Part shown: positions 23,339 to 35,601 of the stretch, in pieces
Numbering within the stretch: the stretch's first letter is position 1
Layout: the number at the start of each line of letters is the position of its first letter
Assembly: GCA_973895155.1 (NCBI GenBank)
Contig: OZ316891.1
Location: 18,972,001 to 19,036,000, forward strand
Length of the DNA stretch: 64,000 nt
Direction of reading: 5' to 3'
Origin: Marsupella aquatica
Taxonomy: Eukaryota > Marchantiophyta
The notes under the pieces: generated by a model
The model's input: the letters and a program-made list of their open reading frames with translations, nothing else
What the model was told of the DNA's origin: nothing
The model's database searches: none
Translations under genes and position numbers: made by a program

Positions 23339-24764
23339 GCGTTTGGTTTTGTCCACTTGGGACCTCTCTTGTTTATTCTTTTGTACTCTATTTGGCCTTT
23401 TTCTGTATAAAGTATGTGTATATTTTTTTTCTTGTACTGTTTCAGCTCAAAAAGATTCGAATGCTAAGTAAAATAATTAATTATTCCTTTCTAGAGCTAA
23501 GATGAATAATTTCTTATGAGCCACCTTCCAGAATAAATAACTTTTGGGTGACTTGGTACCTCTGCCTCTTCTCATGATCTTTCAAAAGTGATGCCCGCAC
23601 TTTTATCCCCACACGTCATTTTCCAAATAGACAACTGCTTAGCTTCTAAACTATTGTGAATACAATTGGTGGACCTTTTGTCATTTTTCTCATATTTATT
23701 TTTTGCCCCACCACAGGTCCGCATTTAAGTACTAGAAGCGACTAACCCCCAACTTTGATCATTCTCATATCACGGCTTATCCAAATATACTTTATCATCC
23801 TAAGAACGAGCATGGCCTATGATCTTGGTCTCCGATTCTTGTTCAACTTCCATTTGGTTGATTTGATTAGGGTGATTGGAAAATTTTGTGAAACCCATTT
23901 TTAACTTTTTTTTTAGTAAGTGGGTCTCTAAACGAGGCAGTAGCATAAAAAAATCTATCCAAAATGGACTTGAAATTACACAATTATAGCAGAAAAACTC
24001 TTTTCATGTATCTTAATATGCTGACCTACCCAATCGCATAGATGCAGCATTATGAAAACTCAAAAATAATAACAAGCTAACTTAATGTACACACTGTAAC
24101 CATTATTCATTGACATCTGATCTCATCCACCAAGCTAACAAATCTAATAACATGCACCTTTTCTTGTGATCGTTGCACACTATGTGCACCATCCAACTTT
24201 GCTACCTTTGCCGTTTGCTATTTTAACTGTTCATTTGAATATTTTTGTTGTGTATCATCTTCAAATCTAACTACTCTTGTTGGTCTTGTGTTGAACATGA
24301 TTGAACGGTCATTCTGTTTCATTAGAAACATTCTGTTTCATTAGACACATAGACATTCCTAATTGCAGACAAATTGCCCAATAAACTGATGATTTGGCTC
24401 CAAATTGTGCTGGGAAGACTGGAAGGCACTTGCATGGAGTTACATAAAACGTATTCACCACTTTTGTCCAGACTGTTTTAGGATATAGAATACAATAAAG
24501 AACCATTACAAGACATTACAAGAACTCCAGCTCCATTTTTGAGAGGCTATTATGGCACATTTAAAGGCTGTGGTAACAAAACCTTCATACACTTAAAGGC
24601 CTAAGAAATTTTCTTTCTAACTAATTTTAGTAAAGTTGGAGGAGAATTTTTAGAAAGGGTTGATCCAAATCTTGACTCTTTCTTATTGTCATGAATGACC
24701 TAACATTACAAAGAGAAAAATCACTAAGGCAGTAAGGGTTACAATTAGCCACTTACCCCATTCA

Positions 24765-24925
24765 CTAGAATATGACAGTTATCCTTAAATAGGTCTGGAG
24801 AGCTAAATGGTGATAAATTAATCTAGAATAATTACAGAAAGAATATTCCTATATTGTTTTGCTACAAACTAGGTGCCATTCGCCACTGTGTCAGAAGGGG
24901 AAACCTTAAAAATTCCGCTGCTTTA
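24765..24925 (+). repeat. Dispersed repeat family 2, copy 3
   Basis: It matches copies 1 and 2 in order: ATTAGCC, ACAGTTATCCTTAAA, AGGTGCCATTCGCCACTGTG, GGGGAAACCTTAAAAATTCC. It is more diverged than the tandem pair at 11 kb. Confidence 0.6.
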
Positions 24926-26305
24926 CACTCCCATAAGTTTTGGTGAATCTCGACAGCATTACTGGCTCACATGAGGCATGGAACCTAGTTCTACTCACTG
25001 TGCGTCGGAGAAGCAGACTGTCTGGCATTTAGTGTTGGGTCTAGAGTTACTCTTGAATAATTGTCATTATTAAAATTTTCTTGCTGCAAAAAACCTCATG
25101 GCAAGGGCGAACAAGCAGCCAAAGGCTCAGAAAGCAGAAATCAGCAGCAGCCCGCAGGGCCACCAACTCCGAGGTCACAACAAAGCACAACAACAACACC
25201 AGGGAGAGAGGCCTCTCCCGGTCCAACACAATCACGGGTTTGACCCGGAAACAAGAAGAGGCGAGACCTCTAGCTACCCTACCTACAAGCCAGTGAAAGG
25301 TAGAAACATGATCAACACCACACCAAGGATCCAAAGGGATGTACCAACTCTCAGCCCCTGATTTATTGGTCAGAGGAGTAATTGCAGTTAAAAGTAAAAA
25401 ACCTTTCCGAGGAATAATTGCAGTTAATCTAACCAAAGTCAGGTACTTCAAAAAGGTTACTTAGATGTGCCACTACTATATTCACTAGCAATCTGACTTA
25501 GCTTGTGAATGGAACAAAGCTATCTAAGAGATCGGGAGAGTTCAGTCTGCGGAGACTAGGTATGGCCGACAAATTAACATAGAGTGCTATGAAGCGCTAT
25601 TGTGCGTTACCATGGACGTAACTGTTGTTGAGGTAAACCTTGTATCTTTTGTGTTTGCTACTTGTGTGTTCATTGGACATTGCACATATGCATGCTGTCT
25701 CCGAGAAACATCAATTGCACAACACCTCCAGAGGGTCACTTCCTCAAAAGGGACACATCACATTCAACAAAGTATGTTGTCATTTAGATTATTTTGGGAA
25801 AAACTTACTAAAATGTTAGCAGAAAATATTAGGGTCTTGAATTGAAATATACCATGTGTCATCCTATGATTGGTGTTGTCTCTTTATAATTTAAGTGATC
25901 AAAGGGGGTCATGAATGACCAAGACTTTTGTGCATGATGTATGGTCCTCCACAGATTGACCTGCCAAATTCTCTATGGAACCCCAATTCCCTAAAATATT
26001 GACGTATCACAAGGAGAGCCTTGGAGATAATACATAAACTTGACTTGATTCAAGAGTCTTAAGAAAGCCCACCACTTCCAATGGCCGTTCAATTACAGAG
26101 TGTTGTGTCACTCCATGTTGCATTTGGGTTGCAACTTTGTTGGTTGCACATGTTGTGTTGTGGGTTTGCGAGGAAGACCTGGTATAGCAGGTCACCTGGT
26201 AGGGATGACCTGTTCACCCAGGTTACCATGCCCTTGGTGCCATGGGGGTATACCTTGGAGAATGAGGATTAGCTCCTCATTCTTCCAAGTTGAGCCTTCC
26301 GGCAC

Positions 26306-26309
<4 letters not shown>

Positions 26310-26343
<34 letters not shown>
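26310..26343 (+). repeat. GA dinucleotide microsatellite
   Basis: About 17 perfect GA units lie in non-coding DNA. Confidence 0.97.
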
Positions 26344-26346
<3 letters not shown>

Positions 26347-28554
26347 GTCAGTTGACATGTAGAGTGACATTAGCAGGGTTCTGCTATGTGTATAGACTTG
26401 GGGTCCTGCATGGCTAGCGGGTGAGTTTGGCTCGACTTAGTGATACCTTGCATCGGGGTTCCGTTTCACAAGAGATTACTGTTATGGATTTTGGCGTACA
26501 TGTGCGTCGTGTGATTATCTTTTTCTTGTTTACATGGTGTGCAATGATGTGAGTTGTGTATAGATGCGTGTCCGCACTACAGTTGGCATGCCTGCAATCT
26601 CAGATCCTTGAGCCATAATTGGGTTATCTGATTCTAGCTTAATCTACCCTCTTCTTTGCTAGTCCACAGAAAGTGCAATTAGGCACTACCTGCCTCAAAA
26701 CAAGGGAGACCATGACCTAGAAACTCCTTCAATTGAACAAAAACTAAGGGCATCTCAAATCTCTTACCCCCACTTTCAAAGACTATACCAGTGATTTTGC
26801 AATTTGTAAAGTTGTAGAATTGTCATGGTGGCTAGGATGGACAGCATCCCCTAAAATTCTAGGGAGTCAAATGAAGGGTGAAAAGAGCCAAAGGAAGGGT
26901 GAATCCTTGGTTAGTTCTCTTCTGCTTGAGCATACTGCCTTGAAGCCTTCAGGGATTTGCACTGCTCCATGAGCTGCATGCCCTTGAGCTCTACTCTGTT
27001 TTCCTTCTTATATTTAAGAGGACTTGTTCACAGGACAAAGGAAGAGTTAATCCTTAAGGTTCTACCTAAATGGGAAAGTGAAACTCCCTATATCTGCCTT
27101 GGAAATCAAATCTAGAAATAAATAATGTTGAGATCCCCTAACAGAAGAGGGTTTTTATAAGATGGGAGCGAACATAAATTTTTAGTAGCAACTAAGAGTG
27201 TTCATAGCCAGTCATTGCTATGGTTCTTTATGCCATTGATTTTGGTTGACTTTTGAAAATGCGTTGAGAGGACTCCAAAAATTTAGTCTAATGAAACATT
27301 ACACCAAATTTATGATTTTGAAATAAAGTCAAGGCTAGCGAGAGATCAAGTTTGCTAGCAAATATAACGAGTACATTTTCTTATTGCAAGAGGAAAATTT
27401 CCCGTTTTGCTTGGATGTTAAGGATACCCCTATTGGAGCTTGGTCATACTATACGACTCTAGGAGAGGCTGGTCCAGGAGGATCTCTATTTGGCTCGAGG
27501 ACTTAATCAGTGGTAGGTCCCAAAGAATATGAAAGGGATGGTCCATGGGTATCTGGGGTACGATCAATGGGAGGTTCTAGAAAGGCAAGACTTACAGTAT
27601 GTTCAATGTGGGGATGAGATTCCCTATGACAATAATTAATTGAACCGTATACTAAATTAAAGTTGGATAGAAACATTCAGGTGAAGTTGGAAGTTGTACT
27701 GTCAAGCAGGACCTTTATAGGAAATAAAATTCGTGAATTGGGAATCGTACCCTGTCATCACACAAAGAGTACACTTTCATTATGGAGCACTATAATTTCA
27801 ATTCCAAGGTAGTGAGTTTTTCTAAATCGCTCGGTCATGAAGGCTAGCCATTGGGAATTGCAGCAATTAAATGAGTTGTAACTGATAATGAAACAGTGTA
27901 GGAGCTAGAATTGACACTAATCATCTATGTTGCTGGATTTTCACGTTGGGTCATGAAGTAGAATCGTACGAAGTCTGACGGCCACTTCATTTTTTTTGCC
28001 AGGGTCCCAAAAGGACATAAACACTTTGAAACAATCTATCATGACTCCGATCATGACGCCAATCAGAATTGTACTGAAATTTAGAGGCTTTATTTAATGA
28101 CAGTACGAATTGGACACTTTTGGCTATCTGCTTACAAGAGTAACAGTTACGGTACAACAAGGCTTCATAATTGCCTCAGGGTCAAATCTGCCACATGAAA
28201 TTGAAGAACTGTACAGGCTTTGGCAAGTAACAGTGAGAATTACATTTGAAATGAGGGGGAGAGTGATCAAAAGAATGCAGACTTCGACAGTAGTCAGTGA
28301 GAGGCTTAATCAATGAGGTGGTGGTGACAACAATAGTGGCCCATTGGAGAGCAACAGCGACCTCAAGCAGCCAGCCAGGTTAAGGACTTGGACCAGAAAG
28401 TCTCCAGAGTTTTGGAAGGGACAAACTCTTTCCATCCTTCCTTCAATATAGCATTTCTTTTCCTGGAAGATATCTGCACGCGCTCTGCCTCACGGAGTGT
28501 AACAGGCTGAGATAGGATGAATAGATGAATGTCAGCTGTTCCAAGCCGAGTAAA

Positions 28555-31054
28555 TCAGCGCCTAAATGCGAAGAAGACAGATGAGGTGAATATAAGCACG
28601 CCAGTTGAAACGAGGACAACAAGAGGAATACTGGTCCGTTGGGTCCATACGCTCCCACAACTGAAGCTTCCAAACTTGATCTGGACTATGTTCACCAGGG
28701 AGAAGGTCAGGAAAATGCTTCCAACAGCTGACCCAATGGCGGCCAACAAGATCCCTATTCTCAAAAGTCTGTTGTTGATGGAGGCAGATTTGACATTCTC
28801 AGTATCTTGTCCATTGCCCAGGACAATGTACAACTTGATCCCATGCGCTATTAGACTGGAAAAGAGGAAGCAGCTGAAGGACAGCACCTCGAAAACCAGA
28901 AGGTACCGATAAGTATCCAGGCCGGCCTGCATTTCACACAGACAGACCCACATTGATGTTCAGTAAAACAACAGCTAGTTTACGTGCTTCACATTGAACA
29001 ATACAATAACTTTCAGTCTAATGCTATGGACTGCTCACTCCCGTTTAGTTTTATCATCCCTTAAGAGGTCAAATGTGCCACATTTGTTTCATTCCTTAGA
29101 GGCCACATGTGAGGCTCAACATTTTATGAGAGTGAGGGACTTCCCTGCTTTCCATCTACCATAAAACCTATTCTTACGTCTTCTTACATGTCATGCCTGG
29201 GACACTCTGCCACAGTGGATTGTTAAAAGACTACACTACAGTGCCATCTGGAAACTCATTCCATAATTTTGAGAAATTACGGTCCAAAGACCAGCAATTT
29301 TCATAACATGTCTAATCATTCATTTCCACTCAGCCTCGTCTCCATGCTTTCCGTATGGTGCAGAAGGGAACGCTGAGATATTAGCCCACAAATTCCACGA
29401 TGAGACCACAACTAAGGGGCAGAACTGAACTGGACAGCCGACAGAATCAGGTGGCTCTAAGAATTGTCAACAGAAGAAATGATGACATTCACTGACTAAC
29501 TGTTCCTTTGCCTTAATCAGCTGTGCTACGTAGCACAATCTTAATGTTTAAGACATTGACTGATTTCTGTTCATCTACGACCTTCGTGACATTACGGTCC
29601 CTACATCTGGAGCTGAAGGAAACATTTCGTAAGAGTTACTTGCAGCCATTTCAGGGATCCCGTAACCATTGCCATGATTATAGTTCGACTGTTGTATTTC
29701 GAGCTACAGGAGCTCCTCAAGGAATAGGACTAACGAGGCAGGAAGCTCTTAAAACTCAATAAAATTTAAGTAACCAGAAGTCCTTGACTGTCTACCGAAA
29801 GTGAAAGAATGAACCAGTAATTAAGGCCTTTAGGAGGGCACTAACCTGGCAATGAGGATCAGTCGGAGCCAGTAGAGTTACGACGCTCGGATTGGGGCTG
29901 AACGACAACCCAATGAAAACTGCCACACAAAAGGACGAGTTCACACTGACGACCTCGTCCAGAGTGGTGACATGAACTTCTGTGACTGAGCTCTTGAACT
30001 CCTCGTCGAAGTCCTCAATTCCAGCCTCTGCTTGTTTTCTGCAGAAGAGAAATGCCATGATGATGCTGCAGCACAACCCAATCAGCCATATGTCAGATGC
30101 ATTCTCTCATTTCTTCCCGGATCAAACTACGACACCGAGATACTCCAACAACAAATGGCATCAAGAAAACAATGGACTTTCATTTAGTGTTTCATAACTG
30201 TATTCTAGACATCTGCAAAGTGAGGAAGCCGTGAGGCAGCCGCAATACCACCTTCTCAACCATCGCATTCATCGAATCACACTTCGATCAACATATTAGC
30301 ATCAGCTTTTCAGAAGTTTTATGACCCAATGTACAAAAATCAGACCCCCTAAGCTGGGAAGTAGCATACATCTGACTGGGTGAAATTTGAACGACGGTAT
30401 CGATGAAATTCAGAGTGATTTAAGAAAAAAACCGTATCAAGAAACTAGGTCACTCCACGAGGGTCACGGTAAGAATAACAGGTTGAACAAAAGAGCGAAT
30501 CAAATGATGCAAGAATGGAGTTTAAAGCACGGGTACTTGATCCAGCCCTTGGCCAGGAATTCGTTACTAGCGGAAGGATACAGAAAGAATATCGTTCTCC
30601 AATTGAACGTCTCTTCATGTGATGACTTGAGGACTTCCGATGTGAGTCGAATTAATTCGGAGGATTCTTGGGCTCCGATTGTGAGTACTGGTAAGTCTCC
30701 TTGAGGAAAATGGAATGCACAATAGAAAGGGTCCAACGCAAGTGAAGGAAATAATCTAAACAAATACTTGCAAAGAATTCTGGTTTCACTGTCTCTAGTG
30801 ATTTTGCTACGTATGGAATCTAAGTGGCTGGCTACAAGAGCAGGTGGTGCACTTTCAGGTGCATTGTAAGGCATTCGAAGCAGGGCAGAATTGGATACTG
30901 GAGCAGATGGAAGAGGACTTGGGGAGGACCTTTTGAAGTAGGTCGATTTGGAGTGAAGCCAAAAAGCTGAGGAGCTGATCAGTTCGTTTCTTGTTGTTGG
31001 TTGTTTGCTCATACTCATGGTTAGGGCTGTTTCGTCAGGACCTCGAAAGTCCAT
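28555..31054 (-). CDS. Plant tetraspan membrane protein of unknown function
   Basis: Three exons on the minus strand are supported by phase and splice signals: 31054-30768, 30038-29846 and 28926-28555, giving 283 residues. The first 95 or so residues are Ser/Pro-rich and probably cytosolic. Four hydrophobic segments follow: SSFCVAVFIGLSFS, LLVFEVLSFSCFLFSSLIA, LLRIGILLAAIGSAVG and SIPLVVLVSTGVLIF. I recall similar plant-specific proteins sharing the VFEV.SF..FLFSSL.A...KL and R.G.L.SAVGS blocks, but none with a known function. ATG 31054 is the first ATG in the open frame; the frame extends ten codons upstream to a GTG. The first intron (30039-30767) is long, and exon 1 is the least certain part. 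No partner or operon-like context is visible. Confidence 0.72.
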
Positions 31055-33960
31055 ACCACCACTCTGGATGGTAGATTTGCGCACCGCGAAAGGTGAGCCT
31101 TCCTCTTGCGCAGCTGGTTGTCCAATCCCTTGCCTTAGTCCATCCAGAGCACGGTTTCTAAGGCCTCAAAGGTACACAGACGTCTCCCAATGATGAGATC
31201 CTTTGATGATTCGTGAGAGTGACAAACTGGAAGACTGGTTTCTCACCATAAATGAATGTCCACCATCTTGATACAAACTCCAATGAGAAATATCGATGTA
31301 CTTGTCATCGATGACGGTAGATCCATGTCACAGTGTTTCCAATATGAGTGAGACCGAAAGGGATGGAGAGGGAAGTTTTTGAGTTTTAACCGCGAAAAGG
31401 TGTCAATGTCATGTGCACAACCTCATTGAAAAAGTAAGTAAACCTCTTCATAGACTCGTTGCAAAGCTAGCAGAAACTCTCTGGTCTAGGGACCTTCCCG
31501 GGTCAGTTCCCTGTGCAAGGTTCAGTAAGAGCCCCAACACAATCGTCTCAAGGGAGAAAATGAATGAGTTTCTTTCCCAGTCCAAGAGTCCAAATTGGGA
31601 CGGGACAAAGGACTGAATTGCACTGCGACCAAATGGCCAGATAACGAGACTCTCCGGGATAACTGTGAATTGCCGTTCTCGTCTTTAAATTAGTCATAAG
31701 GAATGAAAAATCCTCAAATCCTCGCAAACGTCGACGATTCCGAAACTAGGATATCCCGCGTAGCAAAATCGATGCCTAGGAAAGTTTCACAACAAAAATA
31801 GCACGACTTGATGATGAACAGTGATAATAACGGTAGGACGAGAATAAAGGGAGCATCTTGAGGTATTAAAACATTATTTCACTCTCCACAAAACCACCCA
31901 ACCAATCGAATGAACAGTTTCCGAAGCCCACCTAGAACCACTTCATCCCACCGTAGCAATCAAACGAATTAGTTGCGATCCAACCACAGAGTACGATGAT
32001 AGTAATTCGCTGTCTCATCCACTGTTGTAGAATGTTATAAGAGGAAAGAATTCCAAGTTTACCTGGAAGTGTGGGCCAAAAATCCCTGCCGATGCTGCGT
32101 CCGTCCCTCTGACGCAAGCGTTCCATTACCTTTCGGCCTCATTTTGGTGGGATGATTCCCGATGGCTCTCTAGCCACCCAAGCCAGCACTTCTCGTTCTC
32201 CCTTACTCCGAATTTCCGGTTGCGGAAGGTCACAAGGAGCTTCGTGGCAGATGAACCCTATTCACCACGCCACCCCTACATGGATGCGGGGAAGCCCATC
32301 TACCAACTTTGAGTTCTTGGAAGGGGTCAATTTGAGAACTGTTCTGTAATGCGCAACTCCTGGATGTAGCTCTCAGAAACTGGATGGAAATCTGTGGAGG
32401 GGAGGGATGTCTTTACCACGTGTGTAAGCGGTCGGTCTATTGATGTTGTTGGAAATGTGGGGCCGACCAAGACACCATTTTTTATATCGTCTGGCCTTCT
32501 GATTAAGGTGAAACCCAATACTGTTCTTCCACTATATCTCGAAGGTCTCCTCACTAAGGCTGAGGGGGGACGCGAAACGAAAGAAACCAACGAAACCAAA
32601 CCGATAAAGGAAGCAAATGGACACCGGCAGAAGAATGGATGCCGAGACAATTCGATTCCAACCTAGTGTGTGAGCCGGGGAAAATGGTTTCCAAGCTCGC
32701 TGAGCCGCTGACCTCGCAAGCAAGCTAGAAAGAACTCCCTAGATAAGCTTCTGGCTCACGAAGCGAAGGTACAGTCCATTACTCACGTGGGAAGCGCGAC
32801 AGAGAATGACAATGACCCAGAGTGAGAGTCCCAATTATAACAGTACGAAATGGGAAAGAGAACGAGCCAATCAGTACAAGACTACAAGTCATGAGAGAGA
32901 TCATTACTGAATTGACTTAGCTCATAAAGCTGCTAACAAACAAACGAACGAACGAAATCTGCCGTAAATCATGCCGAGACTTACCGTTGACTATCGCAAG
33001 GGGTCATCAGTCTGTCGCTATATTCATGGCCTGCCTCCGTTTGAAAAAAATGAAAAATGAATCCGGGGTAGTTTGGTGGTTTAAACTTCAACTTGCTGCA
33101 GAAACTGCAAGCATTGCCGACGCCAGTAGGACGGACCGTACCTACAGGACAGAAACATGGAAGGCACCTTTCGAGGACCTGTCGGTGACTCGAGTAGTGG
33201 CACTGTGGCAGTCAACACTGCAGACTGAGGCACTGCCGCATTGCTGCAATGATCTGATGATGAGAGAGAGAGTCAGAGAGGCAAGCAATTGGCTAAAAAA
33301 CTGTGAGGACCACTCATCAGTCAGGACAACACCGCCGCAGCATTGAAAGAGAACTGAATGACTTGACTCCCTCAGATCGGAGAACCATTCTGTTGGGGCC
33401 AACAGGGCACAGGCAATGAGCCGATGAGAGATAAATCAGAAAGGGACAAGTTCGTTGCAAACGAGCTTCTCAGTAAGTTATCTCACACAAGAATCACACT
33501 TTTCTCGCAGACAGGGACGCAGAAGATCGAACGGTCCAGTCTGTAGGACTCTTGATTGTGGAGGTGGATTCTGAGGGCCGTTACTCGTGACGGCTCACCA
33601 TCATGATCACGAGACAGTCACAATCGATAGTCCTCGTCTGAACTTTTCCACTCAGCACGCAGTTCAGCTCAGCTCAGCTCATCAGTCTGTAAAAGCTCAG
33701 CTCATATCTGAGAGAGCCAGCCCAAATGCCCAATGCACACCAGCCTGCAAAAACGCACCGTGAACAGCACGTACAGGAGTTACGTATTGCAGCGAAATTG
33801 AATTGAGATGGGCAATCGAATCAATCGATGGGGACGCCTGGCCGAGAGAGTGCAGGACGAGACCAGCGCTAGATTGATGATGAACGGATACTTCTTGCAA
33901 AACTTTACAGGGAAGTTGTGGTGTACCCGAGAGAGCTTCTCAAACCCCTGATGTACTACC
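31055..33960. other. Upstream region of the membrane protein gene, no further gene recognised
   Basis: About 2.9 kb presumably containing the minus-strand promoter. There are short CTCAG repeats near 33668-33705. Several open frames of 60-120 codons occur on both strands, but none has a domain, conserved splice pattern or biased codon use. Confidence 0.45.
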
Positions 33961-34299
33961 CCATGACCCTTCCCTCCCTCGAATGTAAATAGATATGAAC
34001 ACAACAAATATTGTACAAGTCTTTTCCCTATTCTTGTTTTTTTTCTATCCTCATCACAATTTTGTCTTTAGAGTCAATGTCGCTTTATCTAAGTATACTC
34101 ATTTAAAATTTTGACCTTGTTGAACTTTTGTCTCTATTGGGACTTAAGAGGTTTCACTTTAGACCTAGGCCCTTTAGACCTAGGCCCTTAAGAGTAGGTT
34201 GCAGTTATGGCTTATATAGTAAGATGTTACCTGCATTTGTCAGTCGGCCGCTCTTGTTCTGAGAAATCTTTGGGGCAAAGGGAATTCCATTTGTGATTT

Positions 34300-34514
34300 T
34301 TCAGAGCATTATGGGCAATGATAGCAACTCAAAACTCGAGTTGACCCTAAACACAACTCTTCTCAATTTGAGGGGTGTGGCTTTTCTCTTTTTGGGGGGC
34401 ATTATATCTCATACTGCACTTTGAACAAGACTTTTCTCATTATTGGGGGCACGGATTTCTCTTTTTGGGGGGCATTATATAGCAGAATGCTCTCTGACCA
34501 AGACTTTACTGTGT
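34300..34514 (+). repeat. Dispersed repeat family 1, copies c and d in tandem
   Basis: Copy c (34300-34441) has GGGCAATGATAGCAACTCAA, AACTCGAGTTGA, TTTTGGGGGGCATTATATCT, CATACTGCACTTTGAACAAG and ACTTTTCTCATT. Copy d (34440-34514) repeats only the second half: TTTTGGGGGGCATTATATAG, AATGCTCTCTGACCAAGACT and TTACTGTG. Confidence 0.65.
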
Positions 34515-34529
34515 ACACATAAAGAGAGA

Positions 34530-34830
34530 AAAAATGTCCAGGTGACAGAAAAATGTCGTGATGAGATAAAGATGTCAAAGTGAGAAAAGATAAGATGTGG
34601 AGGTGAGGAAAAATGTGTCAACCAAGATCAATAAAGATATCAAGGAGAGAAAAAGAAGTGAGAAAAAATATCACGGCGAGATCAAGATGTTAATGTGAGA
34701 ACAAATTGCAAGATAAGAAATATATAGACAAGATAAAGATCTTGAGGAACGATAAATACGTAAAAATTAGAAAATAATTATGTCAATTATGCAAGAAAAG
34801 ATGTCAAGACAAGGCAAAAATATAAAAACT
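34530..34830 (+). repeat. Degenerate minisatellite with an AAGATGTCAA...GTGAGAAAA-type unit
   Basis: About 300 bp are made of loosely repeated units of roughly 18-22 bp, each with GATGTCAA or a variant followed by G(T)GAGA and an A-rich end. A shorter stretch with the same flavour (GATGTCAAGGCGAGGGGAAG) lies at 60307-60400. Copies are too diverged for a firm unit length by eye. Confidence 0.6.
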
Positions 34831-34962
34831 TAAATTTGCGATGTAGTTGTTGAGGCATGTAAAGTGTGGTCTTGACCATACAATCGTTCGGTTCAATTCA
34901 AAAAAAAATAAAAATCGTTCGGGTCGTGTTCAATAACCCATACGTTGCCTAGAGAGGCATGA

Positions 34963-35075
34963 CTTTGTGGTAGCTCACTTAAGTAGAGACTGATAGGTCT
35001 TGGGTTCAACTATTGTGGCGGACTCTTCACTTTATGTGGGCTTTCACGGATTTCTCCTTAGAAAAATATTTTTAA
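34963..35075 (+). mobile_element. tRNA-derived SINE, copy 2
   Basis: It has GCATGACTTTGTGGTAGCTC, CACTTAAGTAG, TAGGTCTTGGGTTCAACTA, GGCTTTCACGGATTTCTCCT and a 3' A/T-rich tail, in the same order and orientation as the copy at 8437-8570. TGGTAGCTC is closer to a tRNA A box (TRGYNNARNNG) than in copy 1. Confidence 0.65.
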
Positions 35076-35149
35076 TTTTTTTTAAATAACCCATATGCTG
35101 CACTTAGAAATTAGAGACACGAGATAGTGACCAACACGTGATAGAGTCC

Positions 35150-35325
35150 AAGCACAACCAAGTGACAAGAAAAACATATTTTTAAATTTAAAGTTTTAGA
35201 GAAATAAATATTTTCTAATATTTTTATTTTATATTCAAATTTTAAAAAAAATTCAGAGATTTTATTCAATTTTAAAAAATTATTTTAAATTCAACTATTT
35301 TTAATTAATTTTTATCTTGGGCAAG
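35150..35325. other. Very AT-rich tract
   Basis: About 170 bp of nearly pure A/T with alternating A-runs and T-runs. No coding potential. Such tracts often mark matrix-attachment-like or old element-tail sequence, but nothing here proves either. Confidence 0.6.
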
Positions 35326-35487
35326 TGCAGGTAGGCTAAAGGGCAGCTGGGTAGGAATCTATTTTACTAGTGGGTGTATGGATAGGTCTGACGGTGTTAA
35401 TAAACAATACTTTGATGAAGGGTCAAGATGGGTTCCCATTTTTTAATGAGTTAACTTTGTAAACCGACTATCCCACCTTTTTGGCCG

Positions 35488-35601
35488 GAGAGGGTACTAT
35501 AGTTATAAATAATAGCCCCTCAAAACCTCAACGGAAGCTCTTCTTTCTGAGGCAATATATTCCCTTTATAATGCCCTCTAAATAGTAAGTTACTGTATAC
35601 T
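35488..35601 (+). repeat. Dispersed repeat family 1, copy e
   Basis: It contains AATAATAGCCCCTCAAAACC, TCAACGGAAGCTCTTCTTTC, GGCAATATATTCCC and ATAATGCCCTCTAAATAGTA, ending ACTGTATACTT. It shares the order and orientation of the other copies. Confidence 0.6.

Larger units (their letters stand above)
18830..23460 (+). mobile_element. Non-LTR retrotransposon of the restriction-like-endonuclease (R2-like) type
   Basis: The element is pyrimidine-rich on the plus strand, unlike its surroundings. It has a presumed leader of about 1 kb, one long coding frame (19921-23187), and a short T-rich 3' region ending near AAAAAGATTCGAATGCTAAG. There is no LTR, integrase, protease or RNase H. The order of parts is an N-terminal zinc finger, reverse transcriptase, a Cys-rich knuckle and a nuclease-like region, as in R2, NeSL and other early-branching LINEs that use a restriction-like endonuclease. 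Both ends are estimates from the change in composition. No target-site duplication could be identified by eye. Confidence 0.8.
23461..28554. other. Intergenic DNA between the retrotransposon and the membrane protein gene
   Basis: About 5 kb with no convincing coding frame. It holds one copy of dispersed repeat family 2 (24765-24925), a GA microsatellite (26310-26343) and a Gln/Pro-rich low-complexity stretch near 25080-25360. The last is open in several frames, as expected of a compositionally biased repeat rather than a gene. Confidence 0.5.

Noticed and set aside
25061-25361. Gln/Pro/Arg-rich frames
   Set aside because: The same stretch is open in three frames, which shows compositional bias (CAA/CAG-rich repeat) rather than coding.
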